The notes: generated from the letters alone by a model not told the origin. A stretch of 64,000 nt of DNA from Pseudomonas chlororaphis (GCA_001023535.1 CP011020.1:3423734-3487733), one strand, 5' to 3'. Shown: positions 9,008 through 18,642, counted from the first letter of the stretch. Numbers and translations are program-made.

Positions 9008-9060
9008 AGGTTTTTCGCCTCGCGGCGGAGCGACATCTTGCAACATCGCTTCTGTAAAAC

Positions 9061-9136
9061 TGGCGTCCCCTAGGGGACTCGAACCCCTGTTACCGCCGTG
9101 AAAGGGCGGTGTCCTAGGCCACTAGACGAAGGGGAC
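9061..9136 (-). tRNA. tRNA-Glu (anticodon TTC), copy 2
   Basis: Same 76-base sequence as the copy at 8780-8855. Second gene in transcription order. The operon lies directly downstream of the glutamyl-tRNA synthetase gene and on the same strand. Confidence 0.98.
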
Positions 9137-9156
9137 GCAAACCCTTCTATACCACT

Positions 9157-9208
9157 GATCAACGCTGAGTGTTGATCGCTTCGAGGCCGGTGTGGCCAGA
9201 CCTCGAAG
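9157..9208 (-). other. Intergenic double hairpin between tRNA-Ala and tRNA-Glu, copy 2
   Basis: GATCAAC/GTTGATC (9157-9177) and CTTCGAGG/CCTCGAAG (9179-9208). Compared with copy 1, each stem has a paired substitution (G-C to A-T, and A-T to G-C) that preserves pairing. The loops keep GCTGAG in both copies. Confidence 0.6.
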
Positions 9209-9215
9209 TGTAAAT

Positions 9216-9291
<76 letters not shown>

Positions 9292-9312
9292 TCATCGCTG
9301 AGGACGGGGCGA

Positions 9313-9341
9313 ATCTTAAGGGCGTATCGGAGGGCTGTCAA
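9313..9341 (-). promoter_or_regulatory. Strong sigma-70 promoter of the tRNA operon
   Basis: TTGACA (9341-9336), a 17-base spacer and TAAGAT (9318-9313) on the minus strand. Immediately upstream (about 9342-9372) is an A/T-only-like UP-element stretch. The discriminator after the -10 is GC-rich (TCGCCCCGTCC). This combination is typical of stable-RNA promoters under growth-rate and stringent control. Confidence 0.85.
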
Positions 9342-9398
9342 ATTTATTTTCAACAAATTTGAAAATTTTTTGCCGGGATAACAATCACTTACCGACAA

Positions 9399-9416
9399 AC
9401 CCCGGAAAACCGGGGT
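9399..9416 (-). terminator. Hairpin downstream of gltX
   Basis: ACCCCGG-TTTT-CCGGGGT on the minus strand, 22 bases after the gltX stop. The following T-run is weak (TTGTCGG), so it may be an inefficient terminator or an RNA-stabilising stem. Confidence 0.55.
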
Positions 9417-9437
9417 GTGCCCTGCCTCATCGACCGC

Positions 9438-10919
9438 TTAAGCGATCGCGCCCAGCAGTTTTTCCCACTCCTTGTTTTCCTTTTTCGACACGCCGCCGAG
9501 CAGATCAATGGCCTGGCGCAGGCGGAAACGGGTCAGGTCCGGCCCGAGGATTTCCATCGCATCGAGCACCGACACAGAACTGGCCTGGCCCGTGATGGCG
9601 GCGAACATCAGCGGCATGGCATCACGCAGCTTCAACTCCAGGGACTCGACCACGGCCTGGATGGTCGCAGTGATGCTGTCCTTCTCCCATTGGCGCAAGC
9701 TCTCAAGCTTCCACAGGATGAGTTGCATCAACTGGCGCACCTGGTCGCCCGAAAGTTTCTTCGATTCGAACAGCTTCGCATCCGGCGTCACGCCACCGGC
9801 AAAGAAGAAGCCGGCCAGCGGTGCGATCTGACTGAAGGTCTCCACCCTGCCCTGCACATGAGGGGCGATCTTCATCATGTAGTCGGGGTTCAGCGCCCAC
9901 TTCTGCACGCGCGCGGCGAACTCTTCCACCGGCAGGTCCCGCAGCCACTGGCCGTTGAGCCAGGACAGTTTCTCGATGTCGAAGATCGGGCCGCCCAGGG
10001 AAACACGCGACAGGTCGAAGTGCTCGACCATTTCCTGCAGCGAGAACTTCTCGCGCTCGTCCGGCATCGACCAGCCCATGCGCCCCAGGTAATTGAGCAT
10101 CGCCTCGGGCATGAAGCCCATGCGTTCGTAGAACGTCACCGAAGTCGGGTTCTTGCGCTTGGACAGCTTGCTCTTGTCCGGGTTACGCAGCAGTGGCATG
10201 TAGCACAGTTGCGGTTGTTCCCAGCCGAAATACTCGTAGAGCAGGATCAGTTTCGGCGCCGATGGCAGCCATTCCTCACCGCGCAACACGTGGGTGATGC
10301 CCATCAGGTGGTCGTCGACCACGTTGGCCAGGAAGTACGTCGGCAGGCCGTCGGTCTTCATCAGCACTTGCATGTCCATGCGATCCCACGGGATCTCGAC
10401 GTCGCCACGCAGCATGTCCGGGACCACGCAGACGCCCTCGGACGGCACCTTCATGCGGATCACATGGGGCTCGCCAGCGGCCAGGCGGCGGGCGACTTCT
10501 TCCTTGGACAGCAGCAACGCACGCCCGTCATAGCGCGGGGTTTCGCCGCGGGCCATCTGCTCGGCGCGCATCTGGTCCAGCTCTTCGGCGGTACAGAAAC
10601 ACGGGAACGCATGCCCCATGTCCACCAGTTGCTGGCAGTACTGCTGGTAGATCGCACCGCGCTCGCTCTGGCGATACGGACCATGGGGACCGCCCACATC
10701 CGGGCCTTCGCTCCAGTCGATCCCCAGCCAGCGCAGGGCGTCGAAAATCTGCTGTTCGGACTCACGGGTCGAACGCAACTGATCGGTGTCCTCGATGCGC
10801 AGGATGAACTCACCGCCGTGCTGCTTGGCAAAGCAATAGTTGAACAAAGCGATGTAGGCGGTGCCGACATGGGGATCGCCAGTGGGCGAAGGCGCGATGC
10901 GGGTGCGGACGGTGGTCAT
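9438..10919 (-). CDS. gltX: Glutamyl-tRNA synthetase GltX
   Basis: 493-residue class I synthetase that charges tRNA-Glu. The HIGH-like motif is [15 protein letters not shown] (about 11-25) and the KMSKS-like motif is [10 protein letters not shown] (about 250). [16 protein letters not shown] and [18 protein letters not shown] segments are typical of GluRS. It lies just upstream of tRNA-Glu genes on the same strand, the conserved Pseudomonas arrangement, but the tRNA operon has its own promoter. Confidence 0.98.
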   Translation of the reverse strand: MTTVRTRIAPSPTGDPHVGTAYIALFNYCFAKQHGGEFILRIEDTDQLRSTRESEQQIFDALRWLGIDWSEGPDVGGPHGPYRQSERGAIYQQYCQQLVDMGHAFPCFCTAEELDQMRAEQMARGETPRYDGRALLLSKEEVARRLAAGEPHVIRMKVPSEGVCVVPDMLRGDVEIPWDRMDMQVLMKTDGLPTYFLANVVDDHLMGITHVLRGEEWLPSAPKLILLYEYFGWEQPQLCYMPLLRNPDKSKLSKRKNPTSVTFYERMGFMPEAMLNYLGRMGWSMPDEREKFSLQEMVEHFDLSRVSLGGPIFDIEKLSWLNGQWLRDLPVEEFAARVQKWALNPDYMMKIAPHVQGRVETFSQIAPLAGFFFAGGVTPDAKLFESKKLSGDQVRQLMQLILWKLESLRQWEKDSITATIQAVVESLELKLRDAMPLMFAAITGQASSVSVLDAMEILGPDLTRFRLRQAIDLLGGVSKKENKEWEKLLGAIA

Positions 10920-11043
10920 GGCATGTCTCGGAAAAGAAGATAAAAGCGGAGGTCAAACAGGGGGCGAATGGTAACAGGCGATGGCGGGCGGGCTCCAGTG
11001 AGAGCGGGATTTGTGTGGCTCGTCGTCGGACCGAGTCGCGCCC

Positions 11044-11126
11044 ATCGCGAGCAAGCTCGCTCCCACAGTGGGCCGCGTCGTCCAGGCTGCAAGCGGTCTT
11101 CTGTGGGAGCGAGCTTGCTCGCGATG
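11044..11126. repeat. REP family A inverted pair (GAGC variant)
   Basis: ATCGCGAGCAAGCTCGCTCC and GGGAGCGAGCTTGCTCGCGA in opposite orientation with about 35 bases between. The variant has GAGC in place of GGGC. It fills the gap between uvrB and gltX. Confidence 0.88.
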
Positions 11127-11151
11127 AGGCCCTTAAGGTCGCCACACAACC

Positions 11152-13167
11152 TCAGACAGCCAGCAACCGCTCACGCAACTTGCCGATCTCGTCGCGCAGT
11201 TGCGCCGCCGCTTCGAACTCCAGGTCCCGGGCCAGTTGGTACATCTTTTCTTCCAACTGCCGGATGCGTTTGGTGATTTCGCTCGGCGAGCGCAGTTCGG
11301 CTTCGTAGCGGGCGCTTTCCTCGGCGACTTTCGCCATGCCCTTGCGCTTCTTGCTGCGAGAGCCGGGCACGGTGGCGCCTTCCATGATGTCGGCGACGTC
11401 CTTGAACACCCCTTTTGGCGTGATCCCATTGGCCAGGTTGAAGGCAATCTGCTTGTCGCGGCGCCGTTCCGTCTCGCCGATGGCCCGCTCCATGGAACCG
11501 GTGATGCGATCGGCATAGAGAATCGCCCGGCCGTTGAGGTTACGCGCGGCCCGACCGATGGTCTGGATCAGCGAACGCTCGGAACGCAGGAAGCCTTCCT
11601 TGTCGGCGTCCAGGATCGCCACCAGCGACACTTCCGGCATGTCCAGGCCTTCGCGCAGCAAGTTGATGCCCACCAGCACATCGAAGGTGCCCAGGCGCAG
11701 ATCGCGGATGATCTCAACCCGCTCCACCGTGTCGATGTCCGAGTGCAGGTAACGTACCCGCACGCCGTGGTCGGCCAGGTAGTCGGTGAGGTCTTCGGCC
11801 ATGCGCTTGGTCAGCGTGGTGACCAGCACCCGCTCTTCCAGAGCCACGCGTTTGGTGATTTCCGAGAGCAAGTCGTCGACCTGGGTCAAGGCCGGCCGCA
11901 CCTCGACCTGCGGGTCCACCAGGCCGGTCGGTCGCACCACCTGCTCGACCACCCGCCCCGCGTGCTCGGCCTCGTAGTTGCCCGGGGTCGCCGAGACGAA
12001 AATCGTCTGTGGACTGACGCTTTCCCACTCATCGAAGCGCATCGGCCGGTTGTCCAGTGCCGACGGCAGGCGGAAGCCGTACTCCACCAGGGTTTCCTTG
12101 CGCGAGCGGTCGCCTTTGTACATCGCGCCGACCTGGGGCACGCTGACGTGGGACTCGTCGATCACCAGCAAGGCATCGGCCGGCAGGTAGTCGTAGAGCG
12201 TGGGCGGCGCAGCACCCGCCGGACGCCCCGACAGGTAGCGCGAGTAGTTCTCGATACCGTTGCAATAGCCCAGCTCGAGGATCATCTCCAGGTCGAAACG
12301 GGTTCGCTGCTCCAGGCGCTGGGCCTCCACCAGCTTGTTGTTCGTGCGCAGGTATTCCAGGCGCTCCTGCAGCTCGGCCTTGATCCCTTCGATGGCGTCC
12401 AGCAGGGTTTCCCGTGGCGTGACGTAGTGACTCTTGGGGTAGAAGGTGAACCGTGGCAGCTTGCGGATCACCTCCCCCGTCAGCGGGTCGAACGCCGAGA
12501 GGCTCTCTACTTCATCGTCGAACAGCTCGATGCGGATCGCTTCCAGGTCCGATTCGGCCGGATAGATATCGATCACGTCACCGCGCACCCGGAACGTCGC
12601 CCGGGCGAAATCCATGTCGTTGCGGGTGTATTGCAGATCCGCCAGGCGGCGCAGCAAGGCGCGCTGGTCGAGTTTGTCGCCACGGTCCACGTGCAAGACC
12701 ATCTTCAGATAGGTTTCCGGGCTGCCCAAGCCGTAGATGCACGAGACGGTGGTGACGATGATCGCATCCTTGCGTTCCAGCAGCGCCTTGGTCGCCGACA
12801 GTCGCATCTGTTCGATGTGGTCGTTGATCGAGGCGTCCTTCTCGATGAAGGTGTCCGACGACGGCACGTACGCCTCGGGCTGGTAGTAGTCGTAGTAAGA
12901 GACGAAGTACTCCACCGCGTTGTTGGGGAAAAACGCCTTGAACTCGCCATACAACTGAGCCGCCAGGGTCTTGTTCGGCGCCAGCACCAGGGTCGGGCGC
13001 TGCACCTGGGCGATCACGTTGGCGATGCTGAAGGTCTTGCCCGACCCGGTCACACCGAGCAGCGTCTGGTGCGCCAGCCCGGCCTCGATGCCTTCGACCA
13101 TCAGGCGGATGGCTTCCGGCTGGTCGCCGGCGGGCTGGAATCGGGTGACTAGCTGGAATTCAGACAT
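11152..13167 (-). CDS. uvrB: UvrB, excinuclease ABC subunit B
   Basis: 671-residue damage-verification helicase of nucleotide excision repair. The start [20 protein letters not shown] at 13167 matches the family; an upstream in-frame extension to 13263 does not. Walker A is GVTGSGKT, the beta-hairpin region is [15 protein letters not shown], the DEAD-like motif is VIDESHVS, motif VI is QTIGRAARN, and the C-terminal UVR domain ([21 protein letters not shown]) contacts UvrC. No clear LexA box was found in the 330 bases upstream. Confidence 0.98.
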   Translation of the reverse strand: MSEFQLVTRFQPAGDQPEAIRLMVEGIEAGLAHQTLLGVTGSGKTFSIANVIAQVQRPTLVLAPNKTLAAQLYGEFKAFFPNNAVEYFVSYYDYYQPEAYVPSSDTFIEKDASINDHIEQMRLSATKALLERKDAIIVTTVSCIYGLGSPETYLKMVLHVDRGDKLDQRALLRRLADLQYTRNDMDFARATFRVRGDVIDIYPAESDLEAIRIELFDDEVESLSAFDPLTGEVIRKLPRFTFYPKSHYVTPRETLLDAIEGIKAELQERLEYLRTNNKLVEAQRLEQRTRFDLEMILELGYCNGIENYSRYLSGRPAGAAPPTLYDYLPADALLVIDESHVSVPQVGAMYKGDRSRKETLVEYGFRLPSALDNRPMRFDEWESVSPQTIFVSATPGNYEAEHAGRVVEQVVRPTGLVDPQVEVRPALTQVDDLLSEITKRVALEERVLVTTLTKRMAEDLTDYLADHGVRVRYLHSDIDTVERVEIIRDLRLGTFDVLVGINLLREGLDMPEVSLVAILDADKEGFLRSERSLIQTIGRAARNLNGRAILYADRITGSMERAIGETERRRDKQIAFNLANGITPKGVFKDVADIMEGATVPGSRSKKRKGMAKVAEESARYEAELRSPSEITKRIRQLEEKMYQLARDLEFEAAAQLRDEIGKLRERLLAV

Positions 13168-13499
13168 GACATAACCCCTGGATTCACTCCTGCTGGCCAA
13201 CCAACAGGAACGAGAAAGACCGAAACGACTGATGTCGCCCGAGGAAAAAACTGGAATGCACACAATGTGGAGGTGAATGCCTTCGCTTTCAAGACGAACG
13301 TCCTACACGCCTTGCAGACTTTGACGTCGAGAAGAGACTAACGGTCGAAAAAAATCGAAAATACTTACCGTAAAAACCGAATCGCCTGTCGCCCTGCCCT
13401 GTGATGGCCTCTATACTAGCTCCCCGTTTGTGCACCGCTCTAGTGCATCCGGCTGGAGCGCGACACGTCCCCCCTCACTCCATTCAGAGCCGCGCAATA
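13168..13499. other. Intergenic region between divergent uvrB and aminotransferase genes
   Basis: 332 bases without a supported gene. A TATACT -10-like hexamer lies at 13412-13417 facing the aminotransferase, but no good -35 sits at the right spacing. An A-rich stretch (13345-13375) may hold the uvrB promoter. No REP and no clear operator was seen. Confidence 0.5.
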
Positions 13500-14696
13500 A
13501 TGAGCCTGTTTTCCGCTGTCGAATTGGCACCCCGCGATCCCATCCTGGGCCTCAACGAAGCATTCAACGCCGATACCCGTACCAATAAGGTCAACCTGGG
13601 CGTGGGTGTTTACTGCAACGAGGAGGGGCGCATTCCACTCCTGCGCGCCGTGGTCGAAGCCGAGACGATTCGCGTGGCTCAGCATGTCTCGCGCGGCTAC
13701 CTGCCGATCGACGGCATCGCGGCCTACGACCAGGCGGTCCAGACCCTGCTGTTCGGCAAGGACTCCCCGCTGATCGCCGCCGGCCGTGTCATCACCACCC
13801 AGGCGGTCGGTGGCACTGGCGCCCTGAAGATCGGCGCAGACTTCCTCAAGCAACTGCTGCCCGACGCCGTCGTGGCCATCAGCGACCCGAGCTGGGAAAA
13901 CCACCGCGCGCTGTTCGAGACCGCCGGCTTCCCGGTGCAGAACTATCGCTACTACGACGCCGCCACCCATGACGTGAACCGCACCGGCTTGCTGGAAGAC
14001 CTCAACGCCCTGCCCGACCGCTCGATCATCGTGCTGCACGCCTGCTGCCACAACCCGACCGGCGTGGACCTGAGCCCGCAAGACTGGAAAAACGTGCTGG
14101 CCGTGGTCAAGGCCAAGAACCACGTTCCATTCCTGGACATGGCCTACCAGGGCTTTGGCGCGGGCATCGACGAAGACGCCGCGGCCGTGCGCCTGTTCGC
14201 CGAGTCGGGCCTGACCTTCTTCGCCTCCAGCTCGTTCTCCAAGTCGTTCTCCCTGTACGGCGAGCGCGTAGGCGCCCTGTCGATCGTCAGCGAGTCGAAA
14301 GAAGAAAGCGCCCGCGTGCTGTCCCAGGTCAAGCGCGTGATCCGCACCAACTACTCCAACCCACCGACCCACGGCGCCAGCATCGTTGCCGCCGTGCTCA
14401 ACAGCCCTGAGCTGCGCGCCCAGTGGGAAGCGGAACTGGGCGAAATGCGCCTGCGGATTCGTGGTATGCGCACCCAGATGGTGGACATGCTGGCCAAAGC
14501 CGCGCCGCAGCATGACTTCAGCTTCGTCGCGCGCCAGAGCGGGATGTTTTCCTATTCCGGCCTGACCGTTGAACAAGTCACCCGCCTGCGCAACGAGTTC
14601 GGCATCTATGCCCTGGACACTGGCCGCATCTGCGTGGCGGCGCTGAACCAGAACAACATCGGCGCGGTGACCCAGGCCATCGTCCAGGTGATCTGA
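13500..14696 (+). CDS. Aspartate/aromatic amino acid aminotransferase (AspC/TyrB family)
   Basis: 398-residue class I PLP enzyme that transfers amino groups between 2-oxoglutarate and aromatic or acidic amino acids. The start MSLFSAVELAPRDPILGLNEA at 13500 is typical; a 33-residue in-frame upstream extension was rejected. The PLP lysine lies in SSSFSKSFSLYGERVG (about 246), LHACCHNPTGVD binds the cofactor, and the substrate-carboxylate Arg lies near RQSGMFSYSG. The neighbourhood (uvrB divergent) matches the P. aeruginosa PA3138/PA3139 pair. Whether aspartate or aromatic substrates are preferred is not decided. Confidence 0.93.
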   Translation: MSLFSAVELAPRDPILGLNEAFNADTRTNKVNLGVGVYCNEEGRIPLLRAVVEAETIRVAQHVSRGYLPIDGIAAYDQAVQTLLFGKDSPLIAAGRVITTQAVGGTGALKIGADFLKQLLPDAVVAISDPSWENHRALFETAGFPVQNYRYYDAATHDVNRTGLLEDLNALPDRSIIVLHACCHNPTGVDLSPQDWKNVLAVVKAKNHVPFLDMAYQGFGAGIDEDAAAVRLFAESGLTFFASSSFSKSFSLYGERVGALSIVSESKEESARVLSQVKRVIRTNYSNPPTHGASIVAAVLNSPELRAQWEAELGEMRLRIRGMRTQMVDMLAKAAPQHDFSFVARQSGMFSYSGLTVEQVTRLRNEFGIYALDTGRICVAALNQNNIGAVTQAIVQVI

Positions 14697-14730
14697 GGCT
14701 TGCTCACTAAAAGCAGAACCAGGTGAGATC

Positions 14731-14821
14731 TGTGGGAGCGGGCTTGCTCGCGAAGGCGATATGTCAGTTGAAATATTCTTAGCTGACACACCGTATTCGC
14801 GAGCAAGCCAGCTCCTACATT
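14731..14821. repeat. REP family A inverted pair
   Basis: Forward unit at 14731 and a slightly degenerate reverse unit ending at 14821 (TCGCGAGCAAGCCAGCTCCT). It follows the aminotransferase gene. Confidence 0.85.
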
Positions 14822-14918
14822 GTTTTTTTGTTTCTTGCATTTAAGGCTGGCTGAAGCGGTAACAGGTGAGCAATGGACCGCTGACCGCCCTTGCAACGCG
14901 CCAATCATCATCCAAAGC

Positions 14919-14946
14919 TTGACTTCTCTTTTCCAATCAGTAACAT
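14919..14946 (+). promoter_or_regulatory. Promoter of tRNA-Asn
   Basis: TTGACT, 16 bases, TAACAT, ending nine bases before the mature tRNA 5' end. Position and spacing fit a monocistronic tRNA promoter. Confidence 0.65.
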
Positions 14947-14955
14947 ACGCGCCAT

Positions 14956-15031
<76 letters not shown>

Positions 15032-15042
15032 GACAGCAATAA

Positions 15043-15077
15043 AAAGGCCCCTGAATCGAAAGGTTCAGGGGCTTTTT
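15043..15077 (+). terminator. Terminator of tRNA-Asn
   Basis: GCCCCTGAA / TTCAGGGGC stem (9 bp) followed by TTTTT, 12 bases after the tRNA. Confidence 0.9.
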
Positions 15078-15276
15078 CGTGGGTCAAAGAAAAACGCTGC
15101 TGGCTGAAAAAGCTCGTCGAGGTCGCTACCGGAACAATAATCCGGCGCCAAAAAGGCATTATGGTCTGAATCCTGCTTTGTTTTCCTGCAACCCAGGCTG
15201 TCACGTGAGCGTCATGGCGGTGCCGCACACTGACGCTGTCCGTCAACAACAGCTTCATAACAACAAGGACGAAGCT

Positions 15277-15471
15277 ATGCCCACGCAAAATCCCCATCGC
15301 ATCGTTGGCCTGTGCACTTCCAGCAAGGTCTACAACGCGCTCACAGAACTCAAGCACCTGGAAGGCCACCGAACCGCCAAGTTCATTTCACTGCTGGCGG
15401 AGAACCTGGTGCGCAAAGGCGTGCTCCATGAGCAGGAAGTGGTGCACATGCTCGATCTGGTGGTCGATTGA
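15277..15471 (+). CDS. Small conserved-type hypothetical protein, 64 residues
   Basis: Starts MPTQNPHRIVGLCTSSKVYN with AAGGA ten bases upstream of the ATG, and ends QEVVHMLDLVVD. Mostly helical and charged, with no signal peptide or membrane segment. The pattern is reminiscent of small dimerising regulators (a short strand followed by two helices), but no family is recognised. A longer in-frame ORF upstream overlaps the tRNA-Asn terminator and was rejected. Confidence 0.7.
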   Translation: MPTQNPHRIVGLCTSSKVYNALTELKHLEGHRTAKFISLLAENLVRKGVLHEQEVVHMLDLVVD

Positions 15472-15559
15472 GCGACATCGATTCCCACTATTGAGCCGGT
15501 TGATTTTTCGTTACCGCGGCTGAGTCGTAAGGTAACCCCATCGATTGATGGAGGTTCCC

Positions 15560-15742
15560 ATGCCCAAGGTTCAAATCATGTCTGTCATTGGCAGTGCCGT
15601 CCCCGCCCCGCTCAGGGAGCGCGGTCTGCTGGCCTGCTGGTATCTGGTGCAAGATGGCGTGACCATCAGCGGCCCGCTGACTTCACTGCCCGCCGCCCAG
15701 GCCATGTCGCAACGCATCGGCCCGTACCTGCTGACCGCCTAG
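15560..15742 (+). CDS. Small hypothetical protein, 60 residues
   Basis: Begins MPKVQIMSVIGSAVPAPLRE and ends RIGPYLLTA. GGAGG five bases before the ATG decides the start over an upstream ATG at 15548. No known domain is recognised. The stop codon overlaps the stop of the convergent permease gene within a shared CTAG (15739-15742). Confidence 0.65.
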   Translation: MPKVQIMSVIGSAVPAPLRERGLLACWYLVQDGVTISGPLTSLPAAQAMSQRIGPYLLTA

Positions 15743-16800
15743 GGCAACTGCACCCGAGGCGCGGTTTCGACGAACAGCGCCCAGCACGACAGGAACAACG
15801 CGGCGATCAACGGGCCGATCACGAACCCGTTCAGCCCGAACACCGCCAGCCCGCCCAACGTCGAGACCAGCACCATGTAGTCGGGCATCTTGGTGTCCTT
15901 GCCCACCAGGATCGGTCGCAGGAAGTTGTCCACCAGGCCGATCACGAATACCCCGAACAGTATCAGCACCACGCCCTGCCAGATGGCCCCCGAGAGCAGG
16001 AAGTACACGGCCACCGGCGCCCAGACCAGGCCTGCCCCCACCGCTGGCAGCAGCGACAGGAACGCCATCAGCACCGCCCAGGGCAGCACCGTCGGAATGC
16101 CCAGGATCCAGAAGATCAACCCGCCCAGCGCGCCCTGGGTGATCGCCACCAGCAGGTTGCCTTTCACCGTCGCCCGCACCACGCGGTTGAATTTCAACTG
16201 CAGGCGCCGCTTCTGGTGTTCGGCCAGCGGCACCGCGGCACGCACCTTGCGCACCAGCTCAGGGCCATCGCGCAGAAAGAAGAACAGCAGGTACAGCATC
16301 ACCGACAGGCTGACCAGGAACTGGAAAGTGCCCTGGCCGAAGCTGAACGCCTGGGTGGCGAAGAACTCACTGCCTTGCATGGCGCTCTTGACGATCTTGT
16401 CACGCAGGCCATTGAGGTTGCCCAGGCCAAAGCGGTCCAGCAGGTGCTGGAAGTACGGTGGTAACGCATCCTTGAAGCGGGCCAGGTAATCGGCAATGTC
16501 CAGCTCTCCGCTCTCCAGGCTCTTGTACAGCGCCGCGCCTTCCTGGACCAGCAGCAAGCCGATGACGATCACCGGCAAAATCGCGATCACCACGCACGTG
16601 CTCAGGGTGAACAACGAGGTGACGTTGCGCTGCCAGCCGAACTTCAGTTGCAGCCGCCGTTGCATCGGCGCAAAGACGATGCCCAGGATCACCGCCCAAA
16701 ACACCGCGCCGTAGAATGGCAACAGGATCCAGATGAAAGCCAGGGTGACCAGGACCAGTAACAGCATCTGGGATTTGTTTTGCAGCATCTTTCGATTCAT
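15739..16800 (-). CDS. AI-2E family permease (YdiK/PerM type)
   Basis: 353-residue inner-membrane protein of the AI-2E transporter superfamily. Two hydrophobic hairpins come at the N-terminus (about 10-30, 32-48 and 62-85), then a long soluble loop and a block of helices from about 150 to the end. The family is named for an autoinducer-2 exporter, but many members move other small solutes or sodium, so the substrate is unknown. A GGAAAG precedes the ATG. It is divergent from trhP. Confidence 0.88.
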   Translation of the reverse strand: MNRKMLQNKSQMLLLVLVTLAFIWILLPFYGAVFWAVILGIVFAPMQRRLQLKFGWQRNVTSLFTLSTCVVIAILPVIVIGLLLVQEGAALYKSLESGELDIADYLARFKDALPPYFQHLLDRFGLGNLNGLRDKIVKSAMQGSEFFATQAFSFGQGTFQFLVSLSVMLYLLFFFLRDGPELVRKVRAAVPLAEHQKRRLQLKFNRVVRATVKGNLLVAITQGALGGLIFWILGIPTVLPWAVLMAFLSLLPAVGAGLVWAPVAVYFLLSGAIWQGVVLILFGVFVIGLVDNFLRPILVGKDTKMPDYMVLVSTLGGLAVFGLNGFVIGPLIAALFLSCWALFVETAPRVQLP

Positions 16801-16947
16801 CAGCTTTCCATGTCCTGAGGCGGGTTACACATTAGTCAGCCAGGAATCGCCGGAGTGCCGTCGGTTCTGCGCTTGTGCCTTGATCCACATCAATAAGGCC
16901 CGGTCCGGCGTGGCGTACCCTCGCCGCTTTTTGCGACCGACGCCACC

Positions 16948-18267
16948 ATGACCCTCGCCGCCCCTGAACTGCTCGCCCCCGCCGGCACCCTGAAGAACAT
17001 GCGCTATGCCTTCGCCTACGGGGCGGACGCGGTGTACGCCGGCCAACCGCGCTACAGCCTGCGGGTGCGCAACAACGAATTCGACCACGCGAACCTGGCC
17101 CTGGGGATACGCGAAGCCCAGGCCATGGGTAAGCGCTTCTACGTGGTGGTGAACATCGCCCCGCACAACGCCAAGCTGCGGACCTTCCTCAAAGACCTGG
17201 AGCCGGTGATCGCCATGGCGCCGGACGCGCTGATCATGTCCGACCCGGGCTTGATCATGCTGGTACGCCGGCATTTCCCGCAGATGCCCATCCACTTGTC
17301 GGTGCAGGCCAATACCGTGAACTGGGCGAGCGTCGAGTTCTGGCAGCAACAGGGCTTGAGCCGGATCATCCTGTCCCGGGAGTTGTCCCTGGAGGAAATC
17401 GCCGAGATCCGCCAGCAGGTGCCGGCCATGGAACTGGAGGTCTTCGTCCATGGTGCGTTGTGCATGGCTTATTCGGGGCGCTGCCTGCTGTCGGGCTACC
17501 TGAACCGGCGCGACGCCAATCAGGGCAGTTGCACCAACGCTTGCCGCTGGAAGTATTCGGCGCAGCCAGCCACCGAGAACCTGGTGGGCGACATCGTGCA
17601 AACCTATACGCCCGAGCCGACCCTGGGCATCGGTGCCCCCACCGACCAGGTGTTCCTGCTCCAGGAGGCGAACCGGCCGGAGGAATCCATGCCGGCCTTC
17701 GAGGACGAGCACGGCACTTACATCATGAACGCTAAGGACCTGCGCGCCGTGCAGCACGTCGACCGGCTGGCGCGGATGGGCGTGCACTCACTGAAGATCG
17801 AAGGCCGCACCAAGTCGCACTTCTATTGCGCCCGGACCACCCAGGTGTACCGCCGGGCCATCGATGACGCGGTGTCCGGCCGCGACTTCGACCGCACCTT
17901 GATGACCGACCTGGAATCCCTGGCCCAACGCGGCTACACCGAGGGCTTCCTGCGACGCCATGTGCATGATGAGTATCAGAACTACCAGAACGGCAGTTCG
18001 GTGTCGGCGCGCCAGCAATTCGTCGGCGAGCTGACCGGAGAACGGCGCGAGCGCCTGGCCGAAGTGCGGGTGAAGAACCGCTTCGGCCTGGGAGACCATC
18101 TGGAACTGATGACCCCCAAGGGCAACTTTCATTTCGACCTGCACCAGTTGCAGGACATCAAAGGCCAGGGCATCGACGTCGCGCCGGGGGACGGGCACGT
18201 GGTGTATGTGCCGATTCCAGATGCGGTGGACCTGCAGTTCGGGTTGTTGATGCGGGATGTGCGCTAG
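16948..18267 (+). CDS. trhP: U32-family protein TrhP (YegQ), tRNA 5-hydroxyuridine synthesis
   Basis: 439 residues. The U32 signature EVFVHGALCMAYSGRCLLS is at about 164-182, with further cysteines in NQGSCTNACRW (about 192-202), likely ligands for an iron-sulfur cluster. The E. coli homologue works in prephenate-dependent hydroxylation of wobble uridine 34; earlier annotation as a protease or collagenase is outdated. The stop codon TAG lies at the edge of a MITE-like element, so the last bases of the gene abut the insertion. Confidence 0.88.
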   Translation: MTLAAPELLAPAGTLKNMRYAFAYGADAVYAGQPRYSLRVRNNEFDHANLALGIREAQAMGKRFYVVVNIAPHNAKLRTFLKDLEPVIAMAPDALIMSDPGLIMLVRRHFPQMPIHLSVQANTVNWASVEFWQQQGLSRIILSRELSLEEIAEIRQQVPAMELEVFVHGALCMAYSGRCLLSGYLNRRDANQGSCTNACRWKYSAQPATENLVGDIVQTYTPEPTLGIGAPTDQVFLLQEANRPEESMPAFEDEHGTYIMNAKDLRAVQHVDRLARMGVHSLKIEGRTKSHFYCARTTQVYRRAIDDAVSGRDFDRTLMTDLESLAQRGYTEGFLRRHVHDEYQNYQNGSSVSARQQFVGELTGERRERLAEVRVKNRFGLGDHLELMTPKGNFHFDLHQLQDIKGQGIDVAPGDGHVVYVPIPDAVDLQFGLLMRDVR

Positions 18268-18409
18268 GCTCTGTTTGAAAAGTCTTGAGACGAAGGTCAG
18301 GCAAGGCGAAAACCGGAGAGGAAGCGGAGTTTACTGGAGTAAATGAGCATTCCGAGCCGGTTTTCAACGCAGCATGAACGAGTATCAAGGCTTTTCAGAC
18401 AGAGCCTAG
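18264..18409. mobile_element. MITE-like element with 23-bp terminal inverted repeats
   Basis: Left end 18266-18288 and right end 18385-18407 match as inverted repeats at 21 of 23 positions (core TCTGTNTGAAAAGNCTTGA). CTAG borders both sides (18264-18267 and 18406-18409). Inside, AAAACCGG/CCGGTTTT adds a second nested inverted repeat. It is about 146 bp and has no coding capacity. This fits a non-autonomous element mobilised in trans; the parent transposase is not in the window. Confidence 0.7.
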
Positions 18410-18482
18410 GCCTGGTGCTGCCGCCATTCCTTGTGAAAGCAAGTGGTGTGTCAGAAGTGAATACATTGCCTGACGCACTGCA

Positions 18483-18505
18483 TTCGCGAGCAAGCCCGCT
18501 CCCAC
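18483..18505 (-). repeat. Single REP family A unit
   Basis: TTCGCGAGCAAGCCCGCTCC followed by CAC, with no inverted partner nearby. It lies between the MITE-like element and a longer inverted repeat. Confidence 0.8.
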
Positions 18506-18540
18506 TGGGGCCAGTATTGGCCGTTGGACCGCGACAGGAA

Positions 18541-18632
18541 CTGCCGAAGGCTGCGATCCTCCCCGACCGATAGGGCCCGGCTGCCCGGGCGTCACATCTG
18601 GATCGGGCGCGAAAGATCGCAGCCTTCGGCAG
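18541..18632. repeat. 92-bp element with perfect 18-bp inverted ends
   Basis: CTGCCGAAGGCTGCGATC (18541-18558) is repeated exactly in inverted orientation at 18615-18632. The interior is GC-rich, with a GCCCGGCTGCCCGGGC sub-hairpin. It is a different family from the two REP types here and sits 10 bases after the chemoreceptor stop codon, where it could act as a transcript-end structure. Confidence 0.75.
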
Positions 18633-18642
18633 CTCCAGCCGG

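Noticed and set aside
13168..13260. LexA box upstream of uvrB
   Set aside because: The best CTG/CAG pair (13186-13205) has 9 or 12 bases between rather than the needed 10, and AT content in the centre is wrong.
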